Source: Faecalicatena orotica (GTDB lineage: Bacteria > Bacillota > Clostridia > Lachnospirales > Lachnospiraceae). Taken from it: a stretch of 64,000 nt of DNA. Shown piece after piece: positions 19,510 to 27,996 of this stretch (position 1 is its first letter; every line of letters begins with the position of its first letter). The notes beneath the pieces are model-generated. The model searched no databases, had not been told where the DNA came from, and saw only the letters and a list, made by a program, of their open reading frames with translations. The stretch spans positions 1 through 64,000 of the forward strand of contig NZ_QGDL01000019.1 in NCBI RefSeq assembly GCF_003149245.1, in the 5' to 3' direction. A program made the translations under genes and the position numbers.

Positions 19510-20463
19510 ATGCTGACAACTTCAAATACATTAAAACAAATCAGTCTATTATCAGATTTTAGTGGTTATGGGAGCATAATTGCACCATCTGAGGGGGCAC
19601 TATCAGAAATGACATTAGAACAATTTTCCAGACTATCCTGCTGGAATGCGCAGAGTATAACAGATGGATATAACCGGCTGCTGGAAATAGTTGAAGAAGG
19701 ACAAAAAATATACTATCCACTATGGGATCAGGGTGACGCAGATACCGATCCCTCCATAAAAGAAAGATATTTAATCCATTTTCCGGTGAAAAAGAAAGCG
19801 CCATTCGTAATTGTATGTGCAGGAGGGGGATATCTGGGGTGTGCATCTATGATTGAAGCTTACCCTACATGTGTACATTTAAATCAATTAGGTTACCATG
19901 CATTTTCTTTGAATTATCGTTGTGGTGAAAATGCGAAAGCGCCGAATCCATTAGATGACATGGCATATGCAATTGATTATATTAGGAAAAATGGAGAGAT
20001 ACTGGGAATTGATATATCGGATTATGCTATCACCGGGTTCTCGGCAGGGGGACATCTGGCGGCCTGCTTTGGAACCGAGTCGGCAGGGTGGAAACACTAT
20101 AACCTGCCCTCTCCGTCAGCAGTATTTTTAGGGTATCCGGTTGTAACAATGGGAGAAAAATCACATGATTCTTCAAGAATAATGTTTCTTGGCAAAGAAA
20201 ATATTTATGATGAGGAAATAATAAGCCGATATTCTGTAGAATTGCTAATCACACCAGACTATCCACCGACATTTGTATGGCAATGCACGAGGGATCATAC
20301 TGTGCCGATTGAAAATACCCAGATGTTAGTAAATGCACTGACTGAAAATAATGTTCCGCATAAGTATGAAACCTTTGACAGTGATAATCATGGATGGGGG
20401 GCGGGAGACGGAACTTTAGCAGAGGGTTGGATAGAACGCGCGGTTTCATTTTGGCAAAATTAA
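19510..20463 (+). CDS. Alpha/beta-hydrolase esterase (acetyl-esterase-like)
   Basis: The protein is 317 aa. The catalytic triad is visible: S178 in GFSAGGH, D262 in CTRDHTVP and H294 in SDNHGWG, with an oxyanion-hole-like CAGGGYLG segment. The long open frame runs back into the rhamnosidase gene, but the ATG at 19510 follows GAGGAG and fits the domain start. Proteins of this BD-FAE/acetyl-esterase type remove acetyl or similar groups from carbohydrates. Placed directly after GH78, it probably deacylates the imported glycoside so the rhamnosidase can work (inference). Confidence 0.85.
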   Translation: MLTTSNTLKQISLLSDFSGYGSIIAPSEGALSEMTLEQFSRLSCWNAQSITDGYNRLLEIVEEGQKIYYPLWDQGDADTDPSIKERYLIHFPVKKKAPFVIVCAGGGYLGCASMIEAYPTCVHLNQLGYHAFSLNYRCGENAKAPNPLDDMAYAIDYIRKNGEILGIDISDYAITGFSAGGHLAACFGTESAGWKHYNLPSPSAVFLGYPVVTMGEKSHDSSRIMFLGKENIYDEEIISRYSVELLITPDYPPTFVWQCTRDHTVPIENTQMLVNALTENNVPHKYETFDSDNHGWGAGDGTLAEGWIERAVSFWQN

Positions 20464-20624
20464 TCCCCTGTGTACAATAATATCCTGTCTGTTTAGACTT
20501 GACGTTTTCCAAAATTCATCTGTTTTATAAAACATATAAGTTAAAAAAGTAATATGCATGATATTTTATTCGACAGACTCTCTTTATACAATATATAAAA
20601 ACAGGAGGATTTAGGAAAATAAAA

Positions 20625-21944
20625 ATGGACACTAGAATACTAAAAAAGTTGTATCAGATATTTGAGGTACCGGTCATTGTATATCAGGACAGTGAGAAAA
20701 TAAAACAATATCCTCCGGAAAATATTTTTCGGTCAGTATTTGCATGTAGAAATACTTGTGTGTCTGAACCGCAATTGACATCAGAAAGCAAATGTCTGCA
20801 TGACAAGGCGCAAAAATTATTTGATTATATGCAAGAAATGGCAGTTTTCAGGGAACTGCCATTTTTGCTGTTTGAGGATGATAGTATTTTTTACGGGGTA
20901 CTAAAAGATGAGGAAGAAAACCTGATTATCTTTGGTCCTGCATCGGAGAAAAAAGCAGATAAAAAGAGAAAGCGTTCGTATCATTATAGGTATCATTTAA
21001 ATGAGGATCCGCTTTTGAAGCAGCAATCGAAAAAGGAGATGGCTAAACTTCTTGTTTTAGCCGGCTTCCTGATTAATGGCAAGGATATAGAGACAGATTC
21101 AATTAGAATTGCAAATTGCAATGAGGGAATTATAAAATGGAGTGCTTCCGGGGACACTGCATATCAGCAGCTAAACCAATCTGAATATGAACGAGACCAT
21201 AACAGCATGGAATATGAGAATAAGTTGATACAGATTGTAGAAAACGGAGACATGGATGCAATGTATAAGCTTGTTCTCGGGACAGAGCAATTGGAGGATA
21301 GGCATATCGGAGATGTAGCTGCTGACGAGCGGAAACGTGTGGAATATCTTGCTGTAACGCTGATTGTTCTGCTGTCAAGGGCGGCAACAAAAGGCGGATT
21401 GAGCTATGAAAAGTCGTATGGACTGGCAGATGTATATCTCAGGAGACTGGAAACATGTAAAGAAGCAGAGGAAATGCTAGCGCTTTCATCGAGAGCTCAG
21501 ATTGAATTCACGAAAAAGGTTAAAATAACTAAGATGGAAAATTGTCGGTTTCCACATATTGAACGCTGTAAAGAATACATTAACCAGTATCTGCAAAAAC
21601 CAATAAAAGTCGGAGATATAGCGCCTGCAATTGGGGTGAGCAGGAGCTATCTTTCCAGAAAATTTATGGAAGCGGAAGGGATAACAATTCAACAGTATAT
21701 TACGAAAGAGCGATGTGCCCGGGCAGCTAATATGCTGAAAAATTCAGATTATCCGATTTCCATTATCTCTGAATACTTTTGCTTTTCATCACAAAGCCAC
21801 TTTGGAAATCGATTTAAGGAATATTCCGGGCTGACACCAAAAGAATACCGTAATCAAAAAAGTGCGGCAATAACGTTGGAGAAAAAGTATAAAGATGTAA
21901 AAAAAAGCACAGGGATGCTATGTGGGGCAGAAATCATTTTGTAA
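20625..21944 (+). CDS. AraC-family regulator (module 3), paralogue group A
   Basis: The protein is 439 aa. The N-terminal 190 residues form a ligand-sensor region specific to this group (YQIFEVPVIVYQDSEKI, FLLFEDDSIFYGVLKDEE, IIFGPAS); a helical linker follows (EYERDHNSMEYENKLIQIV); the end is an AraC domain (VGDIAPAIGVSRSYLSRKF, ISEYFCFSSQSHFGNRF). Closely related proteins are encoded at 26679 and, more distantly, at 61015. Its ribosome site (GGAGGA) is about 16 nt upstream, longer than usual. It probably controls the GH43-CBM32/GPH genes downstream. Confidence 0.88.
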   Translation: MDTRILKKLYQIFEVPVIVYQDSEKIKQYPPENIFRSVFACRNTCVSEPQLTSESKCLHDKAQKLFDYMQEMAVFRELPFLLFEDDSIFYGVLKDEEENLIIFGPASEKKADKKRKRSYHYRYHLNEDPLLKQQSKKEMAKLLVLAGFLINGKDIETDSIRIANCNEGIIKWSASGDTAYQQLNQSEYERDHNSMEYENKLIQIVENGDMDAMYKLVLGTEQLEDRHIGDVAADERKRVEYLAVTLIVLLSRAATKGGLSYEKSYGLADVYLRRLETCKEAEEMLALSSRAQIEFTKKVKITKMENCRFPHIERCKEYINQYLQKPIKVGDIAPAIGVSRSYLSRKFMEAEGITIQQYITKERCARAANMLKNSDYPISIISEYFCFSSQSHFGNRFKEYSGLTPKEYRNQKSAAITLEKKYKDVKKSTGMLCGAEIIL

Positions 21945-21981
21945 AGTATTATATATAATTTACAAAAAAGGAGGATGCTCT

Positions 21982-22851
21982 ATGAGTAAAAAAGTATATG
22001 GATGTGTAATGGGGGTTCTGGCAGTATTTCTTTTATGCGGAACGTTTTTCGATCTGCAGATATCGCAGGTAGTTTATAATCCTGATAATCTGTTTGGAAA
22101 GTTTTTTTATGGGTTTGGGCAGGTTCCGGCCATGCTGACAGTATCCTTTGGGTTTATGCTGTTATCTGCAGTCAGAGATAAAGGCAAGAAGCTGCTTAGT
22201 GTAGTCATTATACTTGTGTTAGGTGTGGCATCACTATACTATGCAGTGCTCCCATTTCTTATCGCTGGATACTTTCTGGAGTGGGGAACTGTCGGAAGAG
22301 CAGCTATGATGATATTTGCGATATTGGTATTTGCAGGTATGGAGCTTGGGGCAAAGAAAATTGCCGAGGTGAACGAAAGAGGGATATTAATCAGAACCAG
22401 CCTGACTCTTATCCTTATGTTTTTTGGAGTCGGCAGAATTTGCGGAATCTTGAAAAATATCTGGGGACGACCACGGTTTTATAGTATGCTGGATGATTTT
22501 TCACGTTTCTCACCGTGGTATCGTATTGCAGGAACACCGTTGGATGATACATTTAAATCGTTCCCGTCAGGTCATGCGGCCGACGCATGTATGATCCTGT
22601 CAATCGTGCTTTTGGCGGGACTGGTTCCGAAGTTACATAAGAAAGCTAAGTTCCTGTATGCGGCAGCATTGGTTTGGATTGTCTGTGTGATGCTGGCGAG
22701 GATTATAGCGGGAGCGCATTTTTTATCAGACGTGTCTGTCGGCGCGGCACTGACTTGTACCGTATTCTTTGTATTGACAAAGTTACTGTTGCGAGATACT
22801 TCAAGAAAGCCTCTATCTGACGAGGCGGTTTGTATACAAAAGAGTGTTTAA
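21982..22851 (+). CDS. PAP2-family membrane phosphatase
   Basis: The protein is 289 aa with about six membrane helices. Phosphatase motifs are all visible: KNIWGRPRFY, FPSGHAAD and ARIIAGAHFLSDVSVG. The family dephosphorylates undecaprenyl-pyrophosphate or phosphatidic-acid-type lipids at the outer face of the membrane. The start at 21982 follows AAAGGAGG; the open frame begins 20 codons earlier inside the AraC gene end without a ribosome site. It does not obviously belong to sugar catabolism; its place between AraC and the GH43 gene is unexplained. Confidence 0.88.
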   Translation: MSKKVYGCVMGVLAVFLLCGTFFDLQISQVVYNPDNLFGKFFYGFGQVPAMLTVSFGFMLLSAVRDKGKKLLSVVIILVLGVASLYYAVLPFLIAGYFLEWGTVGRAAMMIFAILVFAGMELGAKKIAEVNERGILIRTSLTLILMFFGVGRICGILKNIWGRPRFYSMLDDFSRFSPWYRIAGTPLDDTFKSFPSGHAADACMILSIVLLAGLVPKLHKKAKFLYAAALVWIVCVMLARIIAGAHFLSDVSVGAALTCTVFFVLTKLLLRDTSRKPLSDEAVCIQKSV

Positions 22852-22955
22852 TAAAATTCTTGAGATACAATATAATGGCTGTATTCTGTATGATGATACT
22901 CTTAATTTTACATCTATGTTTGTATTTACACTAAAACAAACAACAATAGTAACAG

Positions 22956-22996
22956 AAAAGTAACATGAATGATAACGTGCATGTTACTTTTTTATT
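22956..22996 (+). terminator. Terminator hairpin, GTAACATG type (copy 1)
   Basis: Stem AAAAGTAACATG pairs with CATGTTACTTTT at 22980-22991 and is followed by a T-rich run. It is 75 bp upstream of the GH43 start. Stem and 3' flank are nearly the same as at 27902-27939, also just upstream of a hydrolase operon. Confidence 0.75.
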
Positions 22997-23070
22997 ATTA
23001 TTTTATTAACAAAACAAAAGGCAGCGTTCTGAACAGCTATATCTTTTATTGATAAGGAGGAGAATGGAAA

Positions 23071-24903
23071 TTGAAAAAAAGTAAAAAGCATTACTGTAAT
23101 CCGATGAATTTAGAATATCGATATCAGTTTAAACGTTCCGTTAATTATGAAGGGGAAGAAAAACCATTTGCTGTATTTCGCGAGGCAGCAGATCCAACTT
23201 TGATTTTATTCAAAGGGCTCTACTATCTTTTCCCATCCATGACGGCTGGATTTTTTACAAGTGAAGATTTGTATGATTGGAAGTTTTATGAATTCGGTCC
23301 TGAACTTCCGGCATATGATTATGCGCCGGATGTCAGGGCAGTGGGTGAGTATATGTATTTTTCTGCATCGAGCGCAGATAAGAACTGCTCTTTTTATCGG
23401 ACAGAGGATCCGAGAACAGAATCCTTTGAAGAAATTCCGGGAACATTTCCTTTTTGGGATCCTAACCTGTTTGTGGATGATGATGGAAGGATTTATCTGT
23501 ATTGGGGAAGCTCCAATACGGAACCGATTTATGGTGTGGAACTGAATCCAGAAACGATGGCACCTATTGGAGAAAAACAGGGATTGGTTACAGCCAGCGA
23601 AAAGGAACGGGGATATGAACGGATGGGCGAAGACCATATTCCGCCAAAGACGGAAGAAGAGATTGAAGCGGAAGTAGACAATGTACTTGTATTTGTAAAA
23701 CGGCAGATGGATGGACAGGGTATGTCGGAACAGTTTGATGAGGAGACATACCGTGAAAAGTTTCGCATAACATTTGGAAACAAGCCATATCTGGAAGGGG
23801 TATGGATGACAAAATACCAGGGTAAATATTATCTGCAGTACGCATTTCCGGGAACAGAGTATAACGTATATGGAGATGCAGTATATGTAGGAGATTCTCC
23901 GCTTGGTCCCTTTGTTTCGGCAAAAAATAACCCGTATTCCTATGTGCCGGATGGTTTCATTACAGCCGCAGGTCATGGTTCTACATTGGTAGATAAGGAA
24001 GGAAAGATGTGGCATATAGCGTCTATGCGAATTGCGCACAGTGAAAAATTTGAACGGAGATTAGGCTTGTGGAAGGCAGGAGTGGACGAGGACGGAGAAC
24101 TTTTCTGTGATCAGAGATATGCAGACTGGCCGATTGCGATGGATGCAGAACCATTTGAGAAACCAGACTGGATGTTGCTTTCTTATGGAAAAGAAGTGAC
24201 AGCATCATCTGGAAATGGAATGCAATATGTAACGGATGAGGATATCAGAACATTCTGGAAAGCCGATACCTGTCAATCAGGAGAATGGCTACAGATAGAT
24301 TTGGGAACAGCAAAGGATGTAGCAGCGATACAACTTCATTTCGTAGAAGACGAACTATATCTTCCAATACCGGAAGGTAAAGAGGCGGTGAAGTCATATC
24401 TTGACGAACGGTACATTGACATGGAAAAGCAGCAGACCTGTTGGGTACTGGAAGGTTCTGAGGATGGTACAGATTATCACATACTTATGGATAAGAGCAG
24501 AACAAATACAGATTACAGTGATGATTTTATTGAGCTACCGGAGACAGAAAAACTCCGTTTTATAAAGCTCACAATTGTAAAATTACCTTACGATATGGTT
24601 CCAACTGTATCGGGAATCCGTGTATTTGGAAACGGAAATGGAGATCTTCCGAAGAAAGCCGAAAATGTTGTAATCAAATTGGAGGGAGATCTGGATATGG
24701 ATGTATCCTGGAATGCGGAAGATGCTGTGGGGGTAAATATCCTTTGGGGATATGTGCCAGACAAGCTGTATCACAGTTGTATTGTATATAAAAAGAATGA
24801 AAAACGGATTGCTGCACTTGTGAAAGGACAAAGTGTCTATGCGAGAATTGATACATTCAATGAAAATGGCATTACAGAAGGAGCAGTGATAAAAGTTCGG
24901 TAG
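23071..24903 (+). CDS. GH43 propeller with CBM32, paralogue of 9085 gene
   Basis: The protein is 610 aa, collinear with the product of 9085-10917. Acidic residues are conserved: D41 in EAADPT, the Asp in FWDPNLF, and the Glu in YLEGVWMTKY. The CBM32-type domain runs from about residue 370 (SSGNGMQYVTDEDIRTFWKA). It begins with TTG, not ATG; AAGGAGGAG at 23054-23062 and the match to the paralogue's N-terminus (KHYCNPMN against CYYCNPIN) support TTG. An out-of-frame ATG at 23064 leads only to a short stop. It is cytoplasmic and probably acts on glycosides brought in by the next gene's symporter. Confidence 0.87.
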   Translation: MKKSKKHYCNPMNLEYRYQFKRSVNYEGEEKPFAVFREAADPTLILFKGLYYLFPSMTAGFFTSEDLYDWKFYEFGPELPAYDYAPDVRAVGEYMYFSASSADKNCSFYRTEDPRTESFEEIPGTFPFWDPNLFVDDDGRIYLYWGSSNTEPIYGVELNPETMAPIGEKQGLVTASEKERGYERMGEDHIPPKTEEEIEAEVDNVLVFVKRQMDGQGMSEQFDEETYREKFRITFGNKPYLEGVWMTKYQGKYYLQYAFPGTEYNVYGDAVYVGDSPLGPFVSAKNNPYSYVPDGFITAAGHGSTLVDKEGKMWHIASMRIAHSEKFERRLGLWKAGVDEDGELFCDQRYADWPIAMDAEPFEKPDWMLLSYGKEVTASSGNGMQYVTDEDIRTFWKADTCQSGEWLQIDLGTAKDVAAIQLHFVEDELYLPIPEGKEAVKSYLDERYIDMEKQQTCWVLEGSEDGTDYHILMDKSRTNTDYSDDFIELPETEKLRFIKLTIVKLPYDMVPTVSGIRVFGNGNGDLPKKAENVVIKLEGDLDMDVSWNAEDAVGVNILWGYVPDKLYHSCIVYKKNEKRIAALVKGQSVYARIDTFNENGITEGAVIKVR

Positions 24904-25047
24904 CTGATATACATTTGATGAATAAGCGACACTAATGTCAAAATAACAACATACATGATATTTAAGAGCTGTAACTTCAATTATTATTTAATCAATGTCA
25001 GAATTGTAAAAGCAGAAATAATTAAGAAGATAGGAGAGAGTTGGAAA

Positions 25048-26415
25048 ATGAAGGAAGTTAAAACACAGAAAAAAAGAAACCGCTGGTATCCGTGGGCGTG
25101 GAGTACAAGAGGATTTGCGCTTGGAGTTAACACTATGCTTCTGATGCAGGTTACCTTCTATGCGACAGAAAGTGCCGGGTTATCTGCCGGACTTGTAGGA
25201 ACATTACTGCTGGTTTCAAGAATATTTGACGGAGTTACCGATTTAATTGCAGGTTTCATCATTGACAAAACACATACTAAGTTAGGGAAAGCAAGGCCGT
25301 ATGAACTGTTTTTAATTCCAACGTGGATACTGACGGTACTATTGTTCAGTACACCTGCCAGTATGGGTACTACAGGCAAGGCAATATACTTTTTTGTGCT
25401 GTATGTGCTGATTAATGCAGTGTGTGTTACATTTCTTAGTTCCTCAGAAGCTGTTTTTCTCGCACGTTCTACTACAGATGAAGGACTTCGGGCAAAAGCG
25501 CTGACAGTAGCCGGTATAATGGCTACTCTTTTCCCAACAGCAGTCAGTATTGTTCTGCCAATTTTGATGGCATCCTGGGGAACACAGCCGGGAGGATGGA
25601 CGAAAATCATGTTAGTTTTTGGTGTTCCGTTTACAATTATTGGTTTAATCCGTTTCTTCTGTATAAAAGAAATAGAGACAGCGGAGGATGATACGCAAAA
25701 GAATATATCTACTATTTCATTTAAAGATTCTATTAAAAGTATCAGTCACAATAAATACCTGTTTATTCTGGCGGCGGCAGCACTTTTATGCAGTGTGTAT
25801 AATAGTCTTGGCTCAGGTGTTGGAAGTTACTATTTTCAGTACATAGTTGGTGATTTGGCTTCCATGTCCCTAATTGGAATGCTTGGGATATTGACACCGT
25901 TTGTACTATTATTGTTCCCGCTGGCAGTCCGTAAAATCGGTGGAATGAATTTTGTCAGGATTGGGCTTGTTACGGCAATTATCGGAAATATAATTAAATA
26001 TTTTGCAGGTGCAAATGTAACTATGATTTTGGCTGGTTCTCTCATTGCAGGAATCCCAGGGGCATCGGCATTAATGATGATTGGCAGTATCTTTGTAATA
26101 CAGTGTATGGATTATGGTGAATGGAAAACGGGAGTCAGGGTAGAAGGCATGGTAAACTCTGTATATGGATTTGCAACAAAGGTCGGCGGCGGACTGGCAA
26201 GCGGACTGCTCGGTCTTTTAATGGCAGTATCAGGATTTATAGGTGGCGCCGGACAGCAGACAGCCTCAGCAAAAATGGCGATTTCGTGGTCATACAGCCT
26301 TATCCCCGCAATTCTCTGTGTCATTATGCTGGTGATTCTTCATTTCTATAAGCTGGAAAAAGAAACAGGCAAGATTCAGGCTGAACTTGAAGAAAGACGG
26401 AATCATAACGCCTAG
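25048..26415 (+). CDS. GPH-family sugar:cation symporter (module 3)
   Basis: The protein is 455 aa with 12 predicted helices. The signature region reads IFDGVTDLIAGFIIDKTHTKLG followed by KARPYE, and the second half begins near NKYLFILAAAALL. The ATG at 25048 follows TAGGAGAG; an upstream in-frame ATG at 24955 would add 31 residues that do not look like a GPH N-terminus. It follows the GH43-CBM32 gene by 144 bp, and the pair forms the catabolic part of module 3. Confidence 0.92.
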   Translation: MKEVKTQKKRNRWYPWAWSTRGFALGVNTMLLMQVTFYATESAGLSAGLVGTLLLVSRIFDGVTDLIAGFIIDKTHTKLGKARPYELFLIPTWILTVLLFSTPASMGTTGKAIYFFVLYVLINAVCVTFLSSSEAVFLARSTTDEGLRAKALTVAGIMATLFPTAVSIVLPILMASWGTQPGGWTKIMLVFGVPFTIIGLIRFFCIKEIETAEDDTQKNISTISFKDSIKSISHNKYLFILAAAALLCSVYNSLGSGVGSYYFQYIVGDLASMSLIGMLGILTPFVLLLFPLAVRKIGGMNFVRIGLVTAIIGNIIKYFAGANVTMILAGSLIAGIPGASALMMIGSIFVIQCMDYGEWKTGVRVEGMVNSVYGFATKVGGGLASGLLGLLMAVSGFIGGAGQQTASAKMAISWSYSLIPAILCVIMLVILHFYKLEKETGKIQAELEERRNHNA

Positions 26416-26457
26416 CCACCCATAAATCCATCGGCCGGAGCGTACTCTTTGAAGATT

Positions 26458-26547
26458 ATGAATCAATTTTCACCAGATGATTTGACAGATGAGATGCTTT
26501 CTGAGCTGGAACAAAAACTTTCGGAAGTAAAGCTACAAAAAATATAA
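26458..26547 (+). other. Possible 29-codon ORF in frame after the symporter stop
   Basis: After the TAG of the GPH gene (26413-26415) the same frame stays open for 43 codons and encodes a helical acidic peptide (SPDDLTDEMLSELEQKLSEV). An ATG at 26458 could start it, but no good ribosome site is seen. It could be a lost C-terminal tail, a readthrough extension or chance. Confidence 0.25.
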
Positions 26548-26574
26548 AATTTTATGGACATAATCGTGTATAAT

Positions 26575-26607
26575 AAAGGAAGCTGGCTATAGAGGACAGC
26601 TTCCTTT
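26575..26607 (+). terminator. Terminator-like hairpin at the end of module 3
   Basis: AAAGGAAGCTG at 26575-26585 pairs with CAGCTTCCTTT at 26597-26607 around an 11-nt loop. The T-run is short and is part of the stem, so efficiency is uncertain. Confidence 0.65.
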
Positions 26608-26678
26608 AAAGTAAGACGATGGTTTGTCCGGTGAACGACCGGATTCATTATGAAAAAGATTATGTTATGGAGATTACT

Positions 26679-27869
26679 ATGGAAGAAATAATATTAAAAA
26701 AAATCTGTAAAATTTGTAATATTCCTATTTCCGTTTATGATAATCAGAATTCGGTTTTTAGCTATCCAGATCATAATAAATTTAGTTTAAATAAAAAAAC
26801 AGAAACATTTCAATTTATTGATGAAGTCACAAAAGAACAAGAGGTTCCTGTTTTACTTCAGGAAGATGAGAATATTTATTTTGGTGCAATAAGAGACAGC
26901 AAAGATAAACTAATATTACTTGGCCCGGTTTCGCGAAATCCTGTCAGTGAAGCTATATCAATGAAATATTGCCATAAGCACCATTTGGGGCATGAATTTA
27001 TCATTCATCGTATGGAAATTAAAACTGTAATGGAAATCTTATCCTTCTTAACGTATCTGGAAACAGGCGAGGAGATTCCGGTAGAAAAGATACAGACTGC
27101 CTCACAAAATGATTCGATATTTCGATGGAATTCTCTGGCAGAAGAAGAACAATACCAACTGGAACAGTCCGAAATAGAGTGGGACCACAATAGTATAGAA
27201 TTTGAAAACCGTTTGATGCAGACCGTACGTGACGGAGATATTGATGCTATGAATCGAATTATCCGGGGAACGGATAATTTAGATACAGAACATGTCGGAA
27301 TTGTAGCTCAAAATGCCGCAAAACAGGCAGAATATCTTACCGTAACATTAATCAGCCTTATGGCCAGAGCAGCAGCACAGGGAGGAATGAAACAGGAACG
27401 GGCTTACAGCCTTGCAGATATTTACCTGCAGCGGCTGGAAAAAAGTAAGAATATTCAAGAAATGTATGCCCTTGCCACAAAAGCCGAGTACGAGTTCACC
27501 CTATGTGTACGGCAGTCGAAAGAGGAAAACAGCAATGTGCTATATATAGAGCAGTGTAAGGAATATATCGCAAAAAATTTGAGAAAACCAATTCAGGTCG
27601 GAGATATCGCCCCTGCAATCGGAATTAACAGGAGTTACCTTGCCAGAAGATTTTCGGAAGTAGAGGGGATCACGATTCAGAATTATATTATGAAAGAGCG
27701 CTGTGCACATGCCGCAAATATGCTTAAATTTTCGAATTATTCCATTGCTTTGATTGCAGAGTATTTTTGCTTTTCATCGCAGAGCCATTTTGGAAGGAAC
27801 TTTAAGCAATTTTATGGTATGACTCCAAAAGAATACAGGAATAAACATCAACAGACGATTGTGTTTTAG
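26679..27869 (+). CDS. AraC-family regulator (module 4), paralogue group A
   Basis: The protein is 396 aa and closely related to the 20625 protein over its whole length (sensor IPISVYDNQNSVFSYPD, linker EIEWDHNSIEFENRLMQ, AraC domain VGDIAPAIGINRSYLARRF and IAEYFCFSSQSHFGRNF). The ATG at 26679 aligns with the paralogue's start and has GGAG upstream; longer starts at 26619 and 26667 are less likely. It sits directly before the GH3/GH2 operon and likely controls it. Near-identity of the recognition-helix regions with the 20625 protein suggests the two may share operator sequences. Confidence 0.88.
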   Translation: MEEIILKKICKICNIPISVYDNQNSVFSYPDHNKFSLNKKTETFQFIDEVTKEQEVPVLLQEDENIYFGAIRDSKDKLILLGPVSRNPVSEAISMKYCHKHHLGHEFIIHRMEIKTVMEILSFLTYLETGEEIPVEKIQTASQNDSIFRWNSLAEEEQYQLEQSEIEWDHNSIEFENRLMQTVRDGDIDAMNRIIRGTDNLDTEHVGIVAQNAAKQAEYLTVTLISLMARAAAQGGMKQERAYSLADIYLQRLEKSKNIQEMYALATKAEYEFTLCVRQSKEENSNVLYIEQCKEYIAKNLRKPIQVGDIAPAIGINRSYLARRFSEVEGITIQNYIMKERCAHAANMLKFSNYSIALIAEYFCFSSQSHFGRNFKQFYGMTPKEYRNKHQQTIVF

Positions 27870-27901
27870 AGTTTGGCAGACAAAAAGAACAATGATGACA
27901 T

Positions 27902-27939
27902 AAAAGTAACATGGAGGAAAACTTCCATGTTACTTTTTT
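27902..27939 (+). terminator. Terminator hairpin, GTAACATG type (copy 2)
   Basis: Strong stem AAAAGTAACATGGA (27902-27915) pairs with TCCATGTTACTTTT (27924-27937), with a T6 run. It ends the AraC gene 58 bp before the GH3 start. Confidence 0.85.
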
Positions 27940-27996
27940 ATTATAATTCTATTAGTAAACGATTATAATGACGTCTCAAAGGAGGACAATACAGGA

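Noticed and set aside
23206-24039. 277-codon open frame on the minus strand, opposite the GH43 gene
   Set aside because: Composition is rich in Cys, His, Phe and Ile with no domain. It lies wholly within a well-supported GH43 gene, so it is a codon-bias shadow.
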